Of a stretch of DNA of 8,184 nucleotides, positions 1 to 7,494 are shown one piece after another. The position numbers were made by a program, and so were the translations under genes. A model generated the notes under the pieces. That model saw only the letters and a program-made list of their open reading frames with translations. It was not told the DNA's origin and searched no databases. The stretch is from an uncultured Chloroflexota bacterium (lineage in GTDB: Bacteria; Chloroflexota; Limnocylindria; Limnocylindrales; Limnocylindraceae). Location of the stretch: assembly GCA_903847005.1 (NCBI GenBank), contig CAINCM010000131.1, positions 1-8,184 on the forward strand. Direction: 5' to 3'. The stretch's first letter is position 1; each line of letters begins with the position of its first letter.

Positions 1-1
1 C

Positions 2-556
2 CGCGCGCTCCGAGACAGGCGCGGGAGCCTCCGGCCGCATGCCCGCTCCCTGTTCGGGACGGTTGCCACGTCGATCTGGCTCTCGCCACTTCTCCTCCTT
101 CCGCTGTTCGGGCTTCTCGGCGATCTCACACTTTCACCGTGGATCGGATGGTTGCTTGCAGTCGTCTGGAGCGCAGACACAGGTGCCTATCTGATCGGCC
201 GACGTTTCGGCCAACGAAAGCTCGCCCCTCTCATCTCACCGCGCAAGAGTGTCGAGGGGCTGATTGGCGGACTCATCTGCGCGACGGTCGTCGGATCGTT
301 GACTGCGCTCTCCTGGCTCGACTCGCCACTCGTCTGGGCGATTCCCGCCAGCTTCGTCGTTGCGGTTGCCGCTGAGGCGGGGGACCTCGTCGAATCGATG
401 TTCAAGCGTGCCGCCGGCATCAAGAACTCCGCAACGCTGATCCCCGGCCATGGCGGCATCCTGGATCGGATCGACAGCCTACTGCTTGCCGCTCCTGTCG
501 CACTTCTCGCCGCGATCGTCCTTCAAATCTCACAGCTTCTCGCTCTAGGAGACTGA
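2..556 (+). CDS. cdsA: Phosphatidate cytidylyltransferase (CDP-diglyceride synthase), 3' part
   Basis: The last 184 residues of CdsA are present; the 5' end lies outside the window. The enzyme is a polytopic inner-membrane protein that converts phosphatidic acid and CTP to CDP-diacylglycerol, the precursor of all bacterial glycerophospholipids. The visible sequence has several hydrophobic segments, the WSADTGAY and ISPRKSVEG blocks typical of the family, then EAGDLVESMFKR and the C-terminal signature (bases 395-475) ending in PGHGGILDRID. The match to that signature is complete except that the usual Lys-Asp pair reads Lys-Asn (AAC at 425-427). The frame is open from base 2 to the TGA, and family members of about 270 residues suggest roughly 85 residues are missing. 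The stop overlaps the dxr start by one base (TGATG), implying translational coupling. Family assignment is secure; the effect of the Asn is unknown. Confidence 0.95.
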   Translation, partial: RALRDRRGSLRPHARSLFGTVATSIWLSPLLLLPLFGLLGDLTLSPWIGWLLAVVWSADTGAYLIGRRFGQRKLAPLISPRKSVEGLIGGLICATVVGSLTALSWLDSPLVWAIPASFVVAVAAEAGDLVESMFKRAAGIKNSATLIPGHGGILDRIDSLLLAAPVALLAAIVLQISQLLALGD

Positions 557-1680
557 TGAAACGGACGCGTGTCGCCCTGATCGGTGCGACCGGCTCAATC
601 GGCACGCAGACGATTGAGATCCTCTGTGCTGCACCGGATCGTTTCGAACTGGTGGCACTTGCGGTCGGGCGCGAGAGCGATGCGTCACGCGCGCTCGCGG
701 CGGCGCATCCGAGCGCCCACGTTGTGATCGGACTCGAGGGGGGAGAGCTGAGCAGCAGGATCCTGGATCGAGAGCCGGACCTGCTCGTCGCGGCGGCCAC
801 CGGACTCGTTGGGATTCGCGCAACGATCGACGCGCTCGATGCGGGCGTCGCGGTCGCCATCGCGAACAAGGAGGCGGTGGTCGCCGGCGGCGAGTTGGTG
901 ATGGGCGCTGCCCGTCGAGCGGCCGCACGTAGCGGGACGAATCTGCTCGAACGTCTGCGTCCGGTTGACAGCGAGCACTCAGCGATCTGGCAGTGCCTTG
1001 CCGGCGAGCGACCAGAGCGCGTTGAGCGTCTCTGGCTCACCGCGAGTGGTGGCCCGTTTCGCACGTGGGACGCGCCACGCATCGCCAGCGCACGAATCGA
1101 CGACGCGTTGAAGCATCCAACGTGGAAGATGGGCGGAAAGATCACCGTCGACTCAGCTTCGCTCGTCAACAAAGGGCTGGAGGTGATCGAGGCGCATCGG
1201 CTCTTCGAGATGCCGATGTCCCGGATCTCGATCCTGGTCCACCCACAGAGTCTTGTCCACGGCGCCGTCTCCTTCACGGATGGATCGATGAAGGCGCAAA
1301 TCGGAGCCCCAGACATGCGCGTGCCGATCGGTTACGCGCTGAACTATCCGCAGCGCAGCGATCATCACGTGCGCGCCGTCAACCTCGCAGACATGCGCGA
1401 GCTGACCTTCGAAGAGCCGGATCTGCAACGATTCCCCGGACTCGCTGTCGCCCTCGCAGCGGGCGAATCCGGCGGGGCGGCACCCGCGGTGCTGATCGTT
1501 GCCGACGATGTCGCAACGAGCCGCTTCGCCGCCGGCGTGATCCCGTTCGGGGGCATTGCGGCCCTCCTTCGGGATGCTTCTGACCGTTTCGCAGGAAGGC
1601 CCGCGCCAGAGAGCGTCGAAGCGCTGCGCGCCCTGAGTGACGAGGTGCGCGCCTTTGCCGAAGCCTGGCGTCCGATGTGA
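556..1680 (+). CDS. dxr: 1-deoxy-D-xylulose 5-phosphate reductoisomerase
   Basis: Dxr (374 residues) carries out the NADPH-dependent rearrangement and reduction of DXP to 2-C-methyl-D-erythritol 4-phosphate, the committed step of the MEP isoprenoid pathway, in the cytoplasm. The NADPH-binding loop GATGSIGT is at residues 10-17 and ANKE at 103-106. PVDSEHSA at 136-143 supplies metal ligands D138 and E140. HPTWKMGGK at 187-195 includes the flexible-loop Trp190. NKGLEVIEA at 205-213 supplies the third metal ligand, E209, and HPQSLVHG is at 229-236. All expected active-site residues are therefore present. It is a little shorter than the E. coli enzyme (398). In the C-terminal domain the usually conserved NAANE stretch reads IVADD (314-318). 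The ATG at 556 overlaps the cdsA stop and is preceded by AGGAGA (547-552), which fixes the start. It is co-transcribed with cdsA, and rseP follows after 53 bp. Confidence 0.97.
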   Translation: MKRTRVALIGATGSIGTQTIEILCAAPDRFELVALAVGRESDASRALAAAHPSAHVVIGLEGGELSSRILDREPDLLVAAATGLVGIRATIDALDAGVAVAIANKEAVVAGGELVMGAARRAAARSGTNLLERLRPVDSEHSAIWQCLAGERPERVERLWLTASGGPFRTWDAPRIASARIDDALKHPTWKMGGKITVDSASLVNKGLEVIEAHRLFEMPMSRISILVHPQSLVHGAVSFTDGSMKAQIGAPDMRVPIGYALNYPQRSDHHVRAVNLADMRELTFEEPDLQRFPGLAVALAAGESGGAAPAVLIVADDVATSRFAAGVIPFGGIAALLRDASDRFAGRPAPESVEALRALSDEVRAFAEAWRPM

Positions 1681-1733
1681 GGTGCGGACGGCGGCAGCGA
1701 GCAACCGAACCGCGGCGGGCGTAGGCTGATCGC

Positions 1734-2828
1734 ATGGGTGATCTGTTCGGTCTGATCAGTGGGGTCCTTGGGCCGCTCTTGGTCCTGGTCGTCTTGGTCG
1801 TGCCGTTGATTGTGGTCCACGAACTCGGACACCTGATCGCCGCGCGTCGGCGCGGGATCGCTGTCGAAGAGTTTGGGATCGGATTTCCGCCGCGTGTTGC
1901 GGTGCTGTATCGCGGTACCCGCACGCTCCTGACCTTGAACGCGCTTCCGTTCGGCGGCTTCGTCCGTATGGCGGGTGCAACAGAGGGCAGTCAGGAACCG
2001 GATGGCTGGGATCGCGCCTCGCTGTCGTCGAAGGTTGTCGTGATGCTCGCAGGGATCATGGTCAACCTTGCCGTGGCGTTTCTCCTCATGCTCGCACTCG
2101 CGGGCCCCCTTGCGGAGCGCGGGGAGCTTCTCCTTGCGGATGTGCAGCCCGGATCACCAGCCGACAGCGCTGGCATCGTGGCGGGCGATCGAATCTCGTC
2201 GTTGAACGGCGTCCCGTTCGATCGCTTTGAGACGCCACTCGTCGGCCTTCGTGAGTCGGCAGGACGCGAGGTGCGACTTACGGTTCTCGATCAGGCGGGC
2301 GCCTCTCGCGAGATCACGGTTCGACTCCGCACCATGGAGGAGGCGGCGGGACAGGGCGTCCTCGGCATCAGCATCGCCGATCTCCTCCCAGCCGGTCCTC
2401 TAGAGCGACCTCTGGTCGATGTCGTTCGTCTCGCCGCAGTGCGAACGATCGAGGCGGGGATGGCGATTCTCGGCGGTCTCGTAGATCTCATCACAGCGCC
2501 GTTTCAAGGCGCGGAAGATGCGCCTGCGCTTTCAGGCCCGGTCGGCATCGCCGTTGGAGTGGCCGGTGCCGCAGAGCGACTCGGGTTCAGCGGGTTCATC
2601 CAGATCGCAGCACTGCTTTCCGCCAATCTGGCGATCCTGAATGTGCTGCCGATCCCACCGCTTGACGGCGGACGAGTCGCCGCACTGCTGCTCCGCCGCC
2701 TCCTCGGCGGAGAGCGCGGCCGTCGGGTCGAACAGGCACTCGTCACCGCTGGCGCACTCGCCATGCTCCTGCTCTTCTTCTGGATCACGCTCGGTGACCT
2801 TGGTACCATTTTCGGCGGAGGAACCTGA
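1734..2828 (+). CDS. rseP: RseP-family site-2 zinc metalloprotease (M50)
   Basis: This is an intramembrane zinc protease of 364 residues. Family members cut membrane-anchored regulators such as anti-sigma factors within the bilayer; the substrate here is unknown. The zinc motif HELGH is at residues 29-33 inside the first membrane segment, followed by FGIGFPPR and [10 protein letters not shown] second membrane segment contains GIMVN (107-111). A single periplasmic PDZ domain lies at roughly 132-198 ([21 protein letters not shown]). The third zinc ligand motif [11 protein letters not shown] is at 303-313, with D311. A last hydrophobic segment precedes the C-terminus. The number of PDZ domains (one) matches most non-proteobacterial members. 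An in-frame TAG at 1722-1724 leaves ATG 1734 as the first possible start; its ribosome site is weak (only AGG at 1723-1725). The stop overlaps the ispG start by one base. Confidence 0.95.
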   Translation: MGDLFGLISGVLGPLLVLVVLVVPLIVVHELGHLIAARRRGIAVEEFGIGFPPRVAVLYRGTRTLLTLNALPFGGFVRMAGATEGSQEPDGWDRASLSSKVVVMLAGIMVNLAVAFLLMLALAGPLAERGELLLADVQPGSPADSAGIVAGDRISSLNGVPFDRFETPLVGLRESAGREVRLTVLDQAGASREITVRLRTMEEAAGQGVLGISIADLLPAGPLERPLVDVVRLAAVRTIEAGMAILGGLVDLITAPFQGAEDAPALSGPVGIAVGVAGAAERLGFSGFIQIAALLSANLAILNVLPIPPLDGGRVAALLLRRLLGGERGRRVEQALVTAGALAMLLLFFWITLGDLGTIFGGGT

Positions 2829-4096
2829 TGACGCGCGATCTTCCCGTGGTCCCTCGCCCGCCTTCGGACCGACCCGATCTGTTGCGACCAACGCGCCGCT
2901 TGACGCCATCCGTCGACGTTGGCGGAGTGTTGGTTGGGTCGGCGCACCCAATCGTGGTCCAGTCGATGACCAACACAGACACGGCCGATGCAGCAGCCAC
3001 CGCAGCACAGGTGGCACACCTTGCACGTGCCGGGAGTCAGATCGTTCGAGTCACGGTGAACAACGAGCAGGCTGCGGCTGCCGTTCCTGAACTCGTTGAT
3101 CGACTTGCAGATCAGGGGGTACGCGTCCCGATCGTCGGCGACTTCCACTACAACGGCCACAAGCTGCTGGCCGCATATCCAGCCACCGCGGCCGCCCTCG
3201 CCAAATACCGAATCAATCCGGGCAACGTCGGCACCAAGCGGCGCGATGAGAACTTTCAGACCATCGTCAAGATTGCGATCGACAACGGAAAGCCGGTTCG
3301 AATCGGCGTGAATTGGGGTTCCCTCGACCAGGACCTGTTGACGCTGTTGATGGAGGAGAACGCCCGCTCTTCCAGTCCGGAGAGCGCCCGAGCGGTTACG
3401 ATTGAGGCCATCGTCCGTAGCGCGCTCCAGTCCGCTGCGCTCGCAGAGGAGACGGGAATCGGACACGATCGCATCCTTCTCTCGGCGAAGACCTCGAACG
3501 TGCGTGATTTGATCGACGTGTATCGCGAGCTTGCGTTGCGCTGCGATTACCCGCTGCACCTTGGCCTCACCGAGGCGGGAATGGGGATGAAGGGCATCGT
3601 CGCGACGAGTTCCGCCCTGGCGATCCTGCTGAACGAAGGAATCGGAGACACGATACGGGTCTCTCTGACCCCAGAGCCAGGCGGCGATCGTGCACTCGAG
3701 GTAGAGGTGGCCCAGCAGCTTCTGCAATCGCTTGGCCTTCGGGCCTTCTCGCCCCAGGTTACCTCCTGCCCAGGTTGCGGAAGGACCACGAGCGTCTTCT
3801 TCCAAGAGATGGCCCAGCAGATCCAGAGCTACCTGAAGGCACAGATGCCGCTCTGGCGAGATCGCCACCCAGGCGTCGAGGCGATGGAGGTGGCGGTGAT
3901 GGGATGCGTCGTCAACGGGCCCGGAGAGTCGAAACATGCGAACCTCGGCATCAGTCTCCCTGGCACCTTCGAAGAACCGGTCGCACCGGTGTTCAAGGAC
4001 GGCGTGCTTCTCACGACGCTTCGAGGGGATCGAATCGTCGCCGAGTTCACCGAGATCCTCGAGCGCTACGTCGTGGAACGCTACCCAGGACGCTAG
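2828..4096 (+). CDS. ispG: 4-hydroxy-3-methylbut-2-enyl diphosphate synthase (GcpE)
   Basis: IspG (422 residues) reductively converts ME-cPP to HMBPP in the MEP pathway, using a [4Fe-4S] cluster. Cluster ligands are visible: C314 and C317 in CPGC, C360 in GCVVNGPGE, and E367 at the end of that motif. The TIM-barrel half carries [11 protein letters not shown] (44-54), [12 protein letters not shown], a YRINPGNVG block and [10 protein letters not shown]. The segment between the second and third cysteines is 43 residues, longer than the 32 of E. coli, and the tail has [15 protein letters not shown]. From memory these features belong to the longer IspG subtype best known from beta- and other proteobacteria, not the typical actinobacterial one. 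The start ATG overlaps the rseP stop (TGATG) and is preceded by GGAGGA (2817-2822), spacing 5. It closes the left gene block. Confidence 0.97.
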   Translation: MTRDLPVVPRPPSDRPDLLRPTRRLTPSVDVGGVLVGSAHPIVVQSMTNTDTADAAATAAQVAHLARAGSQIVRVTVNNEQAAAAVPELVDRLADQGVRVPIVGDFHYNGHKLLAAYPATAAALAKYRINPGNVGTKRRDENFQTIVKIAIDNGKPVRIGVNWGSLDQDLLTLLMEENARSSSPESARAVTIEAIVRSALQSAALAEETGIGHDRILLSAKTSNVRDLIDVYRELALRCDYPLHLGLTEAGMGMKGIVATSSALAILLNEGIGDTIRVSLTPEPGGDRALEVEVAQQLLQSLGLRAFSPQVTSCPGCGRTTSVFFQEMAQQIQSYLKAQMPLWRDRHPGVEAMEVAVMGCVVNGPGESKHANLGISLPGTFEEPVAPVFKDGVLLTTLRGDRIVAEFTEILERYVVERYPGR

Positions 4097-4108
4097 AGGC
4101 TTCCGTTC

Positions 4109-4124
4109 GGGGCCTGAGCGCCCC
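4109..4124 (+). terminator. Weak GC hairpin just after ispG
   Basis: A perfect 5-bp stem GGGGC (4109-4113) / GCCCC (4120-4124) with a six-base loop lies 12 bases after the ispG stop. There is no T tract behind it, so it is at best a weak or factor-assisted end point for the ispG transcript, or an mRNA 3' stabiliser. In GC-rich DNA such a stem can also arise by chance. Confidence 0.25.
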
Positions 4125-4128
4125 TCCT

Positions 4129-4139
4129 CGTGGTCCACG
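4129..4139. promoter_or_regulatory. Palindrome upstream of the nusA promoter
   Basis: CGTGG-T-CCACG is a perfect 11-bp inverted repeat ending six bases before the predicted -35 box of the nusA promoter. The position would suit an operator or activator site. It is short and no cognate protein is known, so it is listed as a candidate only. Confidence 0.2.
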
Positions 4140-4145
4140 CACGAG

Positions 4146-4173
4146 TTGAGCGCCGCTGTGAGCGTGCTATGAT
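4146..4173 (+). promoter_or_regulatory. Extended -10 housekeeping-sigma promoter for the nusA operon
   Basis: TTGAGC (4146-4151, four of six consensus bases) is followed by a 16-bp spacer and TATGAT (4168-4173, five of six). TG at 4165-4166 forms an extended -10 element. Transcription would start near A4180, giving a leader of about 81 nt before nusA. The promoter sits in the only intergenic region of the window, which supports the call; it has not been shown experimentally. Confidence 0.7.
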
Positions 4174-4200
4174 GCCCCCAATAACGGCCGCCGAACGAGA

Positions 4201-4228
4201 GACGTGGGTGACCCCCGCGTCTTTTTTT
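4201..4228 (+). terminator. Intrinsic terminator in the nusA leader (probable attenuator)
   Basis: An 8-bp stem (4201-4208 with 4214-4221, one G-T wobble at 4205/4217) closes a five-base loop and is followed directly by seven T (4222-4228). The three bases before the stem can pair with the first Ts, as in strong intrinsic terminators. It lies about 20 nt after the predicted transcription start and 32 bp before the nusA ATG, so it sits inside the leader of the nusA operon. It would terminate read-through from ispG and also attenuate transcripts from the local promoter. NusA itself enhances intrinsic termination, and autoregulation of nusA through a leader terminator has been reported in Bacillus subtilis (recalled from memory). 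A feedback attenuator is therefore the likely role. Confidence 0.85.
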
Positions 4229-4260
4229 ATCGGGGCTGCCAAGCGTGAAGGGAGGCAGAG

Positions 4261-5346
4261 ATGAGCAAGGAGCTTGTTGGCGCCCTCGTACAGTTGGGCG
4301 CGGAGCGCGGGATCAACCGCGAGAGCGTGCTGCAGGCGGCTGAGGAGTCATACGCAGCTGCCCTCAACCGCCGCCACGGGACTGCGGACATCCATGTTCG
4401 CCTTGACCCTGAGACGGGTTCGATGCGCGTCTTCCGCGCTCGGCGAGTCGTCGAAGAGGTGCTCACCCCGGGCGCGGAATGGACGCTGGCAGAGGCACAG
4501 GCGTCTCACCCAGAGGCCACCATCGGATCGCTGATCGAGACCGAAGAGATGAACCCAGAGATGGGTCGTATCGTGGCGGCGCAGGCGCGCCAGACGCTGC
4601 AGGCGCGACTCGTGCAGATCCAGCGTGAACAGGTGATGCGCTCCTTCGCTGAACGCGAAGGGGAGATCTTGACCGGTGTGGTCATGCGGGTCGACCGAAG
4701 AAACCTGGTCCTCGACGTCGGCCGTGCGGAGGCGTACCTGCCGTCCACTGAACTTTCGCCGCTCGACACATTCCGCATCGGAGAGAACGTGAAGGCGCTG
4801 CTCCTCGAGGTTCGAACAACCGTTCGCGGGCCGGAGATCCTGCTCACTCGATCGCACAAGAACTTCGTCAAGAAGCTCTTCGAGTTGGAGGTACCAGAGC
4901 TCGGTTCGGGCCTCGTTGAGATCACCTCGATTGCTCGCGAAGCTGGACATCGCTCCAAGGTGATCGTCAGCGCTCATCAGGTCGGACTCGATCCAGTCGG
5001 CACGGTGGTTGGCCAGCGGGGCGCACGGGTACAGGCGGTCGTGGAAGAGCTCGGTGGAGAGAAGGTCGACATCATTGCCTTCACAGACGATCCCGCAGAG
5101 ATGATCGGTCGTGCGCTGTCGCCGGCGCCGGTCATTTCCGTTGTCGTTGACGAGAACGCGAGGTCTGCTGTCGTCACCGTTCCAGAGCACGCGCTCTCGC
5201 TCGCGATCGGACGAGAGGGACAGAATGCTCGACTCGCTGCCCGATTGACTGGGTATCGGATCGACATCGCCAGCGACGGATCGGGCAGTCCTGCCACTGC
5301 TGTTGCGGAAGGCGCTACGGCGGTTGCCGTAGAAAGCGAGTCGTAG
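4261..5346 (+). CDS. nusA: Transcription termination/antitermination factor NusA
   Basis: NusA (361 residues) binds RNA polymerase near the RNA exit channel and modulates pausing, intrinsic termination and antitermination. The N-terminal polymerase-binding domain spans about 1-130, ending in a long helical stretch. An S1 domain starts near G134 (GEILTGVVMRVDRRN). KH1 carries VVGQRGARVQ (GQRG at 251-254) followed by the family hallmark EKVDIIAFTDDPAEMIGRALSPA. KH2 has SLAIGREGQNARLAARLTG (GREG at 317-320). A short Ala/Val/Ser-rich tail ends the protein. There are no C-terminal acidic repeats of the proteobacterial kind, so this is the short form. The ATG is preceded by GGGAGG (4250-4255), spacing 5. 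It heads the right block, with its own promoter and leader terminator. rimP, its usual upstream neighbour, is absent. Confidence 0.97.
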   Translation: MSKELVGALVQLGAERGINRESVLQAAEESYAAALNRRHGTADIHVRLDPETGSMRVFRARRVVEEVLTPGAEWTLAEAQASHPEATIGSLIETEEMNPEMGRIVAAQARQTLQARLVQIQREQVMRSFAEREGEILTGVVMRVDRRNLVLDVGRAEAYLPSTELSPLDTFRIGENVKALLLEVRTTVRGPEILLTRSHKNFVKKLFELEVPELGSGLVEITSIAREAGHRSKVIVSAHQVGLDPVGTVVGQRGARVQAVVEELGGEKVDIIAFTDDPAEMIGRALSPAPVISVVVDENARSAVVTVPEHALSLAIGREGQNARLAARLTGYRIDIASDGSGSPATAVAEGATAVAVESES

Positions 5347-5374
5347 CACGGGCACAGCGGCGGAGCGCACGTGT

Positions 5375-5620
5375 GTGCTCTGCAGAGGTCGCTTCTTCGC
5401 GCACGAAATGCTGCGAGTCGGTCGTGAGGGCGACGGAACGTTGCGCATTGGAGAACGAGGTGGGCGTGGAGCATGGATCTGTCGTGGCGCGCACGATGCG
5501 GACCTTCATGCGGCGGTCAGGCGGGGACTGGGTGGCGCAGTACCCGATGAGGACATGAAACAGATCGAGGAGGCCCGGCGAGCCTGGATCGAGACGGAAG
5601 GGGAGAGGAGGGGAACATGA
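5375..5620 (+). CDS. ylxR: YlxR-family RNA-binding protein (start uncertain)
   Basis: This small protein sits in the standard YlxR slot between nusA and infB and shows the family motif GRGAWIC (residues 30-36 from the GTG used here). It also has a basic fold region and a charged C-terminal tail ([23 protein letters not shown]). YlxR proteins bind RNA and have been linked to regulation of translation or transcription; the exact role is unsettled. The start is a real problem. The conserved N-terminal RTCVLC motif is encoded at 5366-5383 in the same frame, so homology extends upstream of GTG 5375. Between the in-frame TAG at 5330-5332 and that GTG there is no ATG, GTG, TTG or CTG. Starting at GTG 5375 (GGAG at 5362-5365, spacing 9) removes the first cysteine. 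ACG 5348, one base after the nusA stop, is a possible non-standard start. The end overlaps infB by four bases (ATGA). Confidence 0.8.
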   Translation: MLCRGRFFAHEMLRVGREGDGTLRIGERGGRGAWICRGAHDADLHAAVRRGLGGAVPDEDMKQIEEARRAWIETEGERRGT

Positions 5621-7494
5621 CGAAGCAGCGAAAGAGCGCCCGCCCCGTGCGCCCCGAGCGGGCGAACCTCGAGCCGCGCCCACAGAAGCCGCTCCAGATC
5701 CAAGAGACAGGCGTGCTGGTGTTGCCGCCATCGATGACTGTAGGCGAGCTCGCACAAACCCTTCGGGTGAATCCGGCCGACATCATCAACCCGCTCATCC
5801 GCAGCGGCGTCTTCGCAACCATGAACCAGGGGATCGATCGAGAGACAGCGTCACTCATCGCAACGGAACTCGGATTCAACGTGGCAGAACCAGAGCCTGA
5901 AGAGGTCGAAGAGGTGCCGGCTGAGGTGCCAGAGGCTCCGCCAGCAGCGACCAAGCAGGTCCTCTTCGAGGAATCGGCCACCGCAGCGCTTCACACACGC
6001 GCGCCCATCGTCACCGTCATGGGACATGTGGACCACGGCAAGACGAGCCTTCTCGACGCCCTGCGCAAGACCTCCGTTGCCGCGGGTGAGCGTGGCGGAA
6101 TCACGCAACACCTTGGGGCGAGCCTGGTCAAGCGCGGCGATCGGCGCATCCTCTTTCTCGACACCCCCGGCCACGAGGCCTTCACAGCCATGCGCGCACG
6201 CGGCGCTCGCGTGACTGACATTGCGATCATCGTGGTTGCCGCAGATGACGGCGTGATGCCCCAGACCAAGGAGGCGATCAGCCACGCGCGCGCCGCGGAC
6301 GTGCCGATCATCGTCGCCATGAACAAGATGGACAGGCCTGAGGCGAACGCCGAGCGGGTCAAGAGCGAGCTTGCCGAGGCGGGTGTGCTCGTCGAGGCAT
6401 ATGGCGGTGACGTACCCATGGTCGCCGTCTCCGCCCGTTCGGGTGCGGGCCTCGATGACCTGCTCGACATGATCCTTCTCGTCGCCGACCTCGGCGACTA
6501 CAAGGCTGACCCGTCACGCCCCGCAATCGGCACCGTGATCGAGGCACAGCGAGACAAGGGTCGCGGTCCGATCGCGACGGTCATCGTGCAGACAGGAACC
6601 CTGCGCGTCGGGGATGCCGTGGTGGCGGGGGGCATCTCAGGGAAGGTTCGCTCCCTCGAGACAACCGACGGTGCCCGCGTGAAGTCGTCCGGTCCATCGA
6701 CCGCGGTGGTGATCTCCGGACTCCCCGAGGTTCCTTCGAGTGGCGACATCTTCCGCGTCGCGGCCGACGAGCGCGAGGCACGGAACCTGGCAGAGGCCGC
6801 TAAGAGCGAGGCGGCAGCTGCCCGCGACGGTGGCGGCCGCGCCACCATGGAAGAGTTGTATCGACGGATTCAATCAGGTGCTGGCAAGGAGGTTCGAGTC
6901 ATCCTCAAGTCAGACGTCGCAGGTTCTCTTGGCGCGATCGAGCATCAGCTAGAGAAGTTGCAGAGCGACGAGGTGCGCATCAATGTCTTGATGTCCGCTG
7001 CTGGTGAGATCACCGAAAACGACATCTTGCTTGCATCCGCCTCCGATGCGATCGTGCTCGGATTCACCACAACGCTGACGCCCGGCGCACGACGCATGGC
7101 CGATACAGAACACGTCGACGTCAGGCTCTACGACATCATCTACGAACTTGCCGATGACATGAAGGCCGCGATCGAAGGGATGCTCGATCCAGAGAGGTCG
7201 GAGGTTGTCGAAGGTCGCGCCGAAGTGAAGCAGCTCTTTCCCGGAAAGGATGTTGTCATCGCGGGCTGTGTGGTACGAGAGGGGCGCGTCACACGCGGTT
7301 CCAACGTCCGGGTCATTCGCGGCGGAAGCGTGATCGCGACGGATGTCGTGGAATCGCTGCGCAGGTTCCGTGACGACGTGCGGGAGGTCAAGGAAGGCCA
7401 AGAGTGCGGCATCGGCCTCGGTCCATCGATCACGGTGCAAGAGGGCGACATCTTGGAGATCGTCGGGGAGCAGTCGACCCGCAGGACCCTTTGA
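5617..7494 (+). CDS. infB: Translation initiation factor IF-2
   Basis: IF2 (625 residues) is the GTPase that places fMet-tRNA on the 30S subunit and promotes 50S joining. A short basic N-terminus leads into an IF2_N-like domain at about 33-90 ([31 protein letters not shown]). An acidic Glu/Pro/Ala linker follows at about 92-112. The G domain has G1 GHVDHGKT (136-143), [10 protein letters not shown]3 DTPGH (182-186), G4 NKMD (236-239) and G5 SARSG (272 on). After it come the beta-barrel domain II, domain III ([21 protein letters not shown]) and the C-terminal fMet-tRNA-binding domain ([21 protein letters not shown]). It is compact, lacking the long repetitive N-terminal extension of E. coli or actinobacterial IF2. 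The start is fixed by AGGAGGGG (5606-5613) and the ATGA overlap with ylxR. It overlaps rbfA by one base. Confidence 0.98.
   Translation: MTKQRKSARPVRPERANLEPRPQKPLQIQETGVLVLPPSMTVGELAQTLRVNPADIINPLIRSGVFATMNQGIDRETASLIATELGFNVAEPEPEEVEEVPAEVPEAPPAATKQVLFEESATAALHTRAPIVTVMGHVDHGKTSLLDALRKTSVAAGERGGITQHLGASLVKRGDRRILFLDTPGHEAFTAMRARGARVTDIAIIVVAADDGVMPQTKEAISHARAADVPIIVAMNKMDRPEANAERVKSELAEAGVLVEAYGGDVPMVAVSARSGAGLDDLLDMILLVADLGDYKADPSRPAIGTVIEAQRDKGRGPIATVIVQTGTLRVGDAVVAGGISGKVRSLETTDGARVKSSGPSTAVVISGLPEVPSSGDIFRVAADEREARNLAEAAKSEAAAARDGGGRATMEELYRRIQSGAGKEVRVILKSDVAGSLGAIEHQLEKLQSDEVRINVLMSAAGEITENDILLASASDAIVLGFTTTLTPGARRMADTEHVDVRLYDIIYELADDMKAAIEGMLDPERSEVVEGRAEVKQLFPGKDVVIAGCVVREGRVTRGSNVRVIRGGSVIATDVVESLRRFRDDVREVKEGQECGIGLGPSITVQEGDILEIVGEQSTRRTL

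Noticed and set aside
420..1316. A 298-codon minus-strand open frame opposite dxr
   Set aside because: It is fully antisense to Dxr with low-complexity Ala/Arg/Ser content and no motif.
1681..1733. A promoter or terminator between dxr and rseP
   Set aside because: No T tract, no convincing -35/-10 pair and no stable hairpin were seen in these 53 bases.
2504..4138. A 544-codon open frame on the minus strand across ispG and the end of rseP
   Set aside because: It lies antisense to two clearly recognised genes, has Arg/Ser/Pro-rich composition without any recognisable motif, and is the kind of shadow frame expected in GC-rich coding DNA.
4097..4260. A small gene or tRNA between ispG and nusA
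   Set aside because: No frame of useful length has homology-like features and no cloverleaf or CCA end is visible; the region is explained by promoter, terminator and ribosome site.
4348..5448. A 366-codon minus-strand open frame opposite nusA
   Set aside because: It is antisense to NusA, has no recognisable domain, and its composition is typical of a shadow frame.
5373..5558. A 61-codon frame starting at GTG 5373, overlapping ylxR
   Set aside because: Its sequence has no family resemblance; the YlxR motifs are in the frame of 5375.
7404..7493. An upstream extension of rbfA into infB
   Set aside because: The added residues do not resemble RbfA, and ATG 7494 at the TGATG overlap gives the family's normal N-terminus and length.
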